Part shown: positions 7,018 through 8,781 of the stretch, piece after piece | Layout: every line of letters begins with the position of its first letter | How positions within the stretch are numbered: the first letter of the stretch is position 1 | Origin: Cyanobacteriota bacterium | GTDB taxonomy: Bacteria > Cyanobacteriota > Cyanobacteriia > PCC-6307 > Cyanobiaceae | NCBI GenBank assembly: GCA_026389255.1 | Contig: JAPLIF010000268.1 | Span: 1-8,781 of the forward strand | Direction of reading: 5' to 3' | Length of the DNA: 8,781 nucleotides | Notes under the pieces: generated by a model | Told to the model about the DNA's origin: nothing | The model's database searches: none | Seen by the model: only the letters and a program-made list of their open reading frames with translations | Program-made: the position numbers and the translations under genes

Positions 7018-8347
7018 TTAATTATTTAGAAAAATTGGCAGGCCCAACGAATTTTTTTTCAGTGTCATTGTTGCCCTTAAGCCGCCGACCTCGGATCGGT
7101 CCAGCTTCAGTTGGCCTCCGTGATCATGGCAAAATTGTTCGACAATCTTCAGTCCCAGTCCTTGGTGAAGCTTTCGGTGGCGGTCATTGGCATGGGTTTG
7201 GTAGGGCATGTTGGGAATCGTCGGCGAGGATAAGCCAAGGCCGTGATCATCAATTTGTATGGACAATAGATCGTTTTCTCGCCAGGCTTGGATGAGTACA
7301 GGTGGACTGCCGTATTCAGATTATGGAGGGATCGCTCCATTCCGGTGGAATCAATCTGCACTAGTAGTCGCACCATGTCGACCTTGACTGAAGCGACCGG
7401 GTAGCTGGCTTTCACCCTGAGGCACAAATCGTCTAGGGCTATTTGTTCGCACTTAAGACTGGCCTGATCTTTTTCAGCTAATAATACTAATTGCTCTGTA
7501 ATCTTGCGAAGTTGCTCAAGATCACTGCTGAGCGCTTTGATGGCCACCGCCTCCCTTGGCTTGCCTTCAAGCTGTAACTCAAGCGATTCGATCTGGAGTC
7601 CCATTCGGGTTTGGGGGCCGGAGATGTCATGGACCAGTCCGCGCAGAAGGGTGCGTCGGCTATCGGCGGAGCTATTAATTCCCTCCATGAGTCGATTGAT
7701 GCGCACACTCATCAAGCGCAGCGGTGCGATCCCTTGTTCTGGGATCAGGGGTAGGGGCGGAATGACGGTGTCCGGTAATCCTTTGAGCACATCCATAAAG
7801 GGGCTCTCAACACGTCGTTTCAAAAACATGGTGATCCCGGCTACAATGCCACCTGCCGTGGCTAGCGAACGCAATAGGGGGAGATACCAAACACTGCTGC
7901 CGCCCAGACGGGCCGGTCGATAAAGCCAAACGGGTGGATCATAATTGGACACTAATTCAATCCAGTAACCGCCCCAAGGATCTTCAAGGGGAGGCCTGTC
8001 TGGCTGAATGCGGCGATCCAAGCCATAGGTGTGTTTGAGATCAGCGGTTAATAATTTTTCAAAGCGACTTTGAGAACTTGAATTGCCTTCAGGCCCCTGG
8101 CTAGACCGCTTTAGAACAGCACCGGCAGGAACACGATCGAGGGAATTTTTTTGAGTACTTCTTCCATCAGCTTGACACTAAGACTAATGCGCAAGCTGCT
8201 CTCTGCCACAATCTGGGGCTCTAAGACAGTGCGCATTAGCACCAGCAATAAAGTATAACTTAAGCCACAGCCCAAGCTGCAAAAGCTGAGCAAATCCAAC
8301 CAATCGCGACGATTAAGACGGGTTGTTGTCCCCTTGCTTTCCACCAC
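7018..8347 (-). pseudogene. Membrane sensor histidine kinase, frameshifted at two places
   Basis: This is the remnant of a two-component sensor kinase of about 445 residues, in three frame segments. Segment 1 (GTG at 8347 down to an A7 run at 8152-8146) has the N-terminus and a first membrane helix (LLSFCSLGCGLSYTLLLVL). Segment 2 (from the run down to ~7317) has a periplasmic stretch, a second membrane helix (LLRSLATAGGIVAGITMFL), a HAMP-like region and the phospho-acceptor box LVHDISGPQTRM, with its His codon at 7631-7629. Segment 3 (~7317 to the TAA at 7018) has the ATPase part EYGSPPVLIQAWRENDLLS, DDHGLGL and GLGLKIVEQFCHDHGG. Joining segments 1 and 2 needs a one-base change at the A7 run. 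At the second junction LHNL is followed directly by EYGSPPV, so the N-box (expected LDNA) is missing as well as the frame. It starts immediately after the response regulator stop, as in a tight operon. Confidence 0.85.
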
Positions 8348-8781
8348 CTAGGCACCTTCTTCAAGGACAGTGGCTTCCAGTCGGTAACCTTCTCCCCTTT
8401 GGGGACGGATCAGGTCCTCCCCGCCGGTAAGTTCGCGAAGGATTCTCCGCAGCCGGGAGATGCGCACATCAAAGGTTCGGCTACGTTGCGGATCCACCAG
8501 GCTGCCAGTGAGTTGGGCAAGGGCTTGGCGGGAGAGCACAACGTTAGGTTTCAAGCAGAAGAACGATGGGTGTTGGCGATGGCGGCTTAACTTGGGCCTG
8601 GGTTTCAATCAGTTTTTGAATGCGTAATTGTAATTCCCGGAATAAAAAAGGCTTGCTGATATCATCATCGGCTCCCGATTCCAGCCCCAGCACCCGATCG
8701 CTTGGGCCCCCCATCGCCGAGAGCATCAGCACCGGAAACTGATGGTTTTGCAAGCGCAGGCTGGCAAGAACATCTGTGCCA
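8348..8781 (-). pseudogene. OmpR-family response regulator, frameshifted and internally deleted (5' end outside window)
   Basis: This is the remnant of a two-component response regulator, read leftward and running off the right edge. The first segment (8781 down to ~8550) is the second half of a receiver domain: GTDVLASLRLQN, FPVLMLSAMGG with the conserved Ser, GLESGADDDISKPF with the conserved Lys, then RELQLRIQKLIE. The phospho-acceptor Asp would lie just outside the window. The frame then stops at 8546-8544. A second frame carries the end of a winged-helix DNA-binding domain: KPNVVLSRQALAQLTG, RTFDVRISRLRRIL and LIRPQRGEGYRLEA, ending at the TAG at 8350-8348. Between KPF and LSR there are ~43 residues, against roughly 77 in E. 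coli OmpR (from memory), so the first strands and part of helix 1 of the DNA-binding domain are gone. The protein cannot be made whole by correcting one base. The kinase remnant begins at the next base. Confidence 0.82.

Noticed and set aside
8144..8155. Programmed -1 ribosomal frameshifting at the A7 run.
   Set aside because: The zero-frame phase (CTC AAA AAA ATT) does not give the usual tandem X XXY YYZ slip, and the downstream gene is damaged again at the N-box, so a programmed event would not yield a working kinase.
1..8781. CRISPR arrays, insertion sequences, tRNA or rRNA genes.
   Set aside because: I saw no regularly spaced repeats, transposase-like proteins with terminal repeats, or tRNA/rRNA-like sequence in the window.

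Overview
The window looks like chromosomal DNA from a unicellular cyanobacterium of the Synechococcus/Cyanobium (alpha-cyanobacterial) type. The evidence is a complete kaiA-kaiB-kaiC circadian clock cluster placed divergently next to rplU-rpmA, one perfect HIP1 octamer (GCGATCGC), GC-rich coding DNA in the left half, and start codons without clear Shine-Dalgarno sequences. The genus cannot be fixed from this sequence alone.

Layout. Positions 1-1481 (+): the 3' part of a SpoIID/LytB-domain protein, overlapped by a NagB-type sugar-phosphate isomerase/deaminase gene. Positions 1506-3953 (-): a translation-related operon read rplU, rpmA, truB, yebC (ribosomal proteins L21 and L27, tRNA pseudouridine synthase, YebC/PmpR-family protein), convergent with nagB. 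Positions 3954-4115: a divergent control region between rplU and kaiA. Positions 4116-6954 (+): kaiA, kaiB and kaiC, all intact, with every classical KaiC catalytic and phosphorylation residue at its canonical number. Positions 6955-7017: a short convergent gap with a small hairpin. Positions 7018-8781 (-): a two-component system (OmpR-type response regulator followed directly by a membrane sensor histidine kinase). Both of its genes are broken by frameshifts, and at least two of the breaks also remove conserved core sequence, so I call them pseudogenes.

How it works together. KaiA, KaiB and KaiC form the post-translational oscillator: KaiA promotes KaiC autophosphorylation, and KaiB binds phosphorylated KaiC and sequesters KaiA. 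No intact clock-output gene (SasA, CikA or RpaA) lies in the window. The decayed two-component system is convergent with kaiC and may be a lost accessory signalling module.

The most notable observations are the multi-lesion decay of that two-component system beside kaiC, a sharp fall in GC content part-way through kaiA that continues to the right edge, a KaiA with a short linker and an added C-terminal tail, and two genes (nagB, truB) whose only standard start codons lie deep inside the upstream gene. I found no wholly new system. The clock genes themselves are a well-described type.
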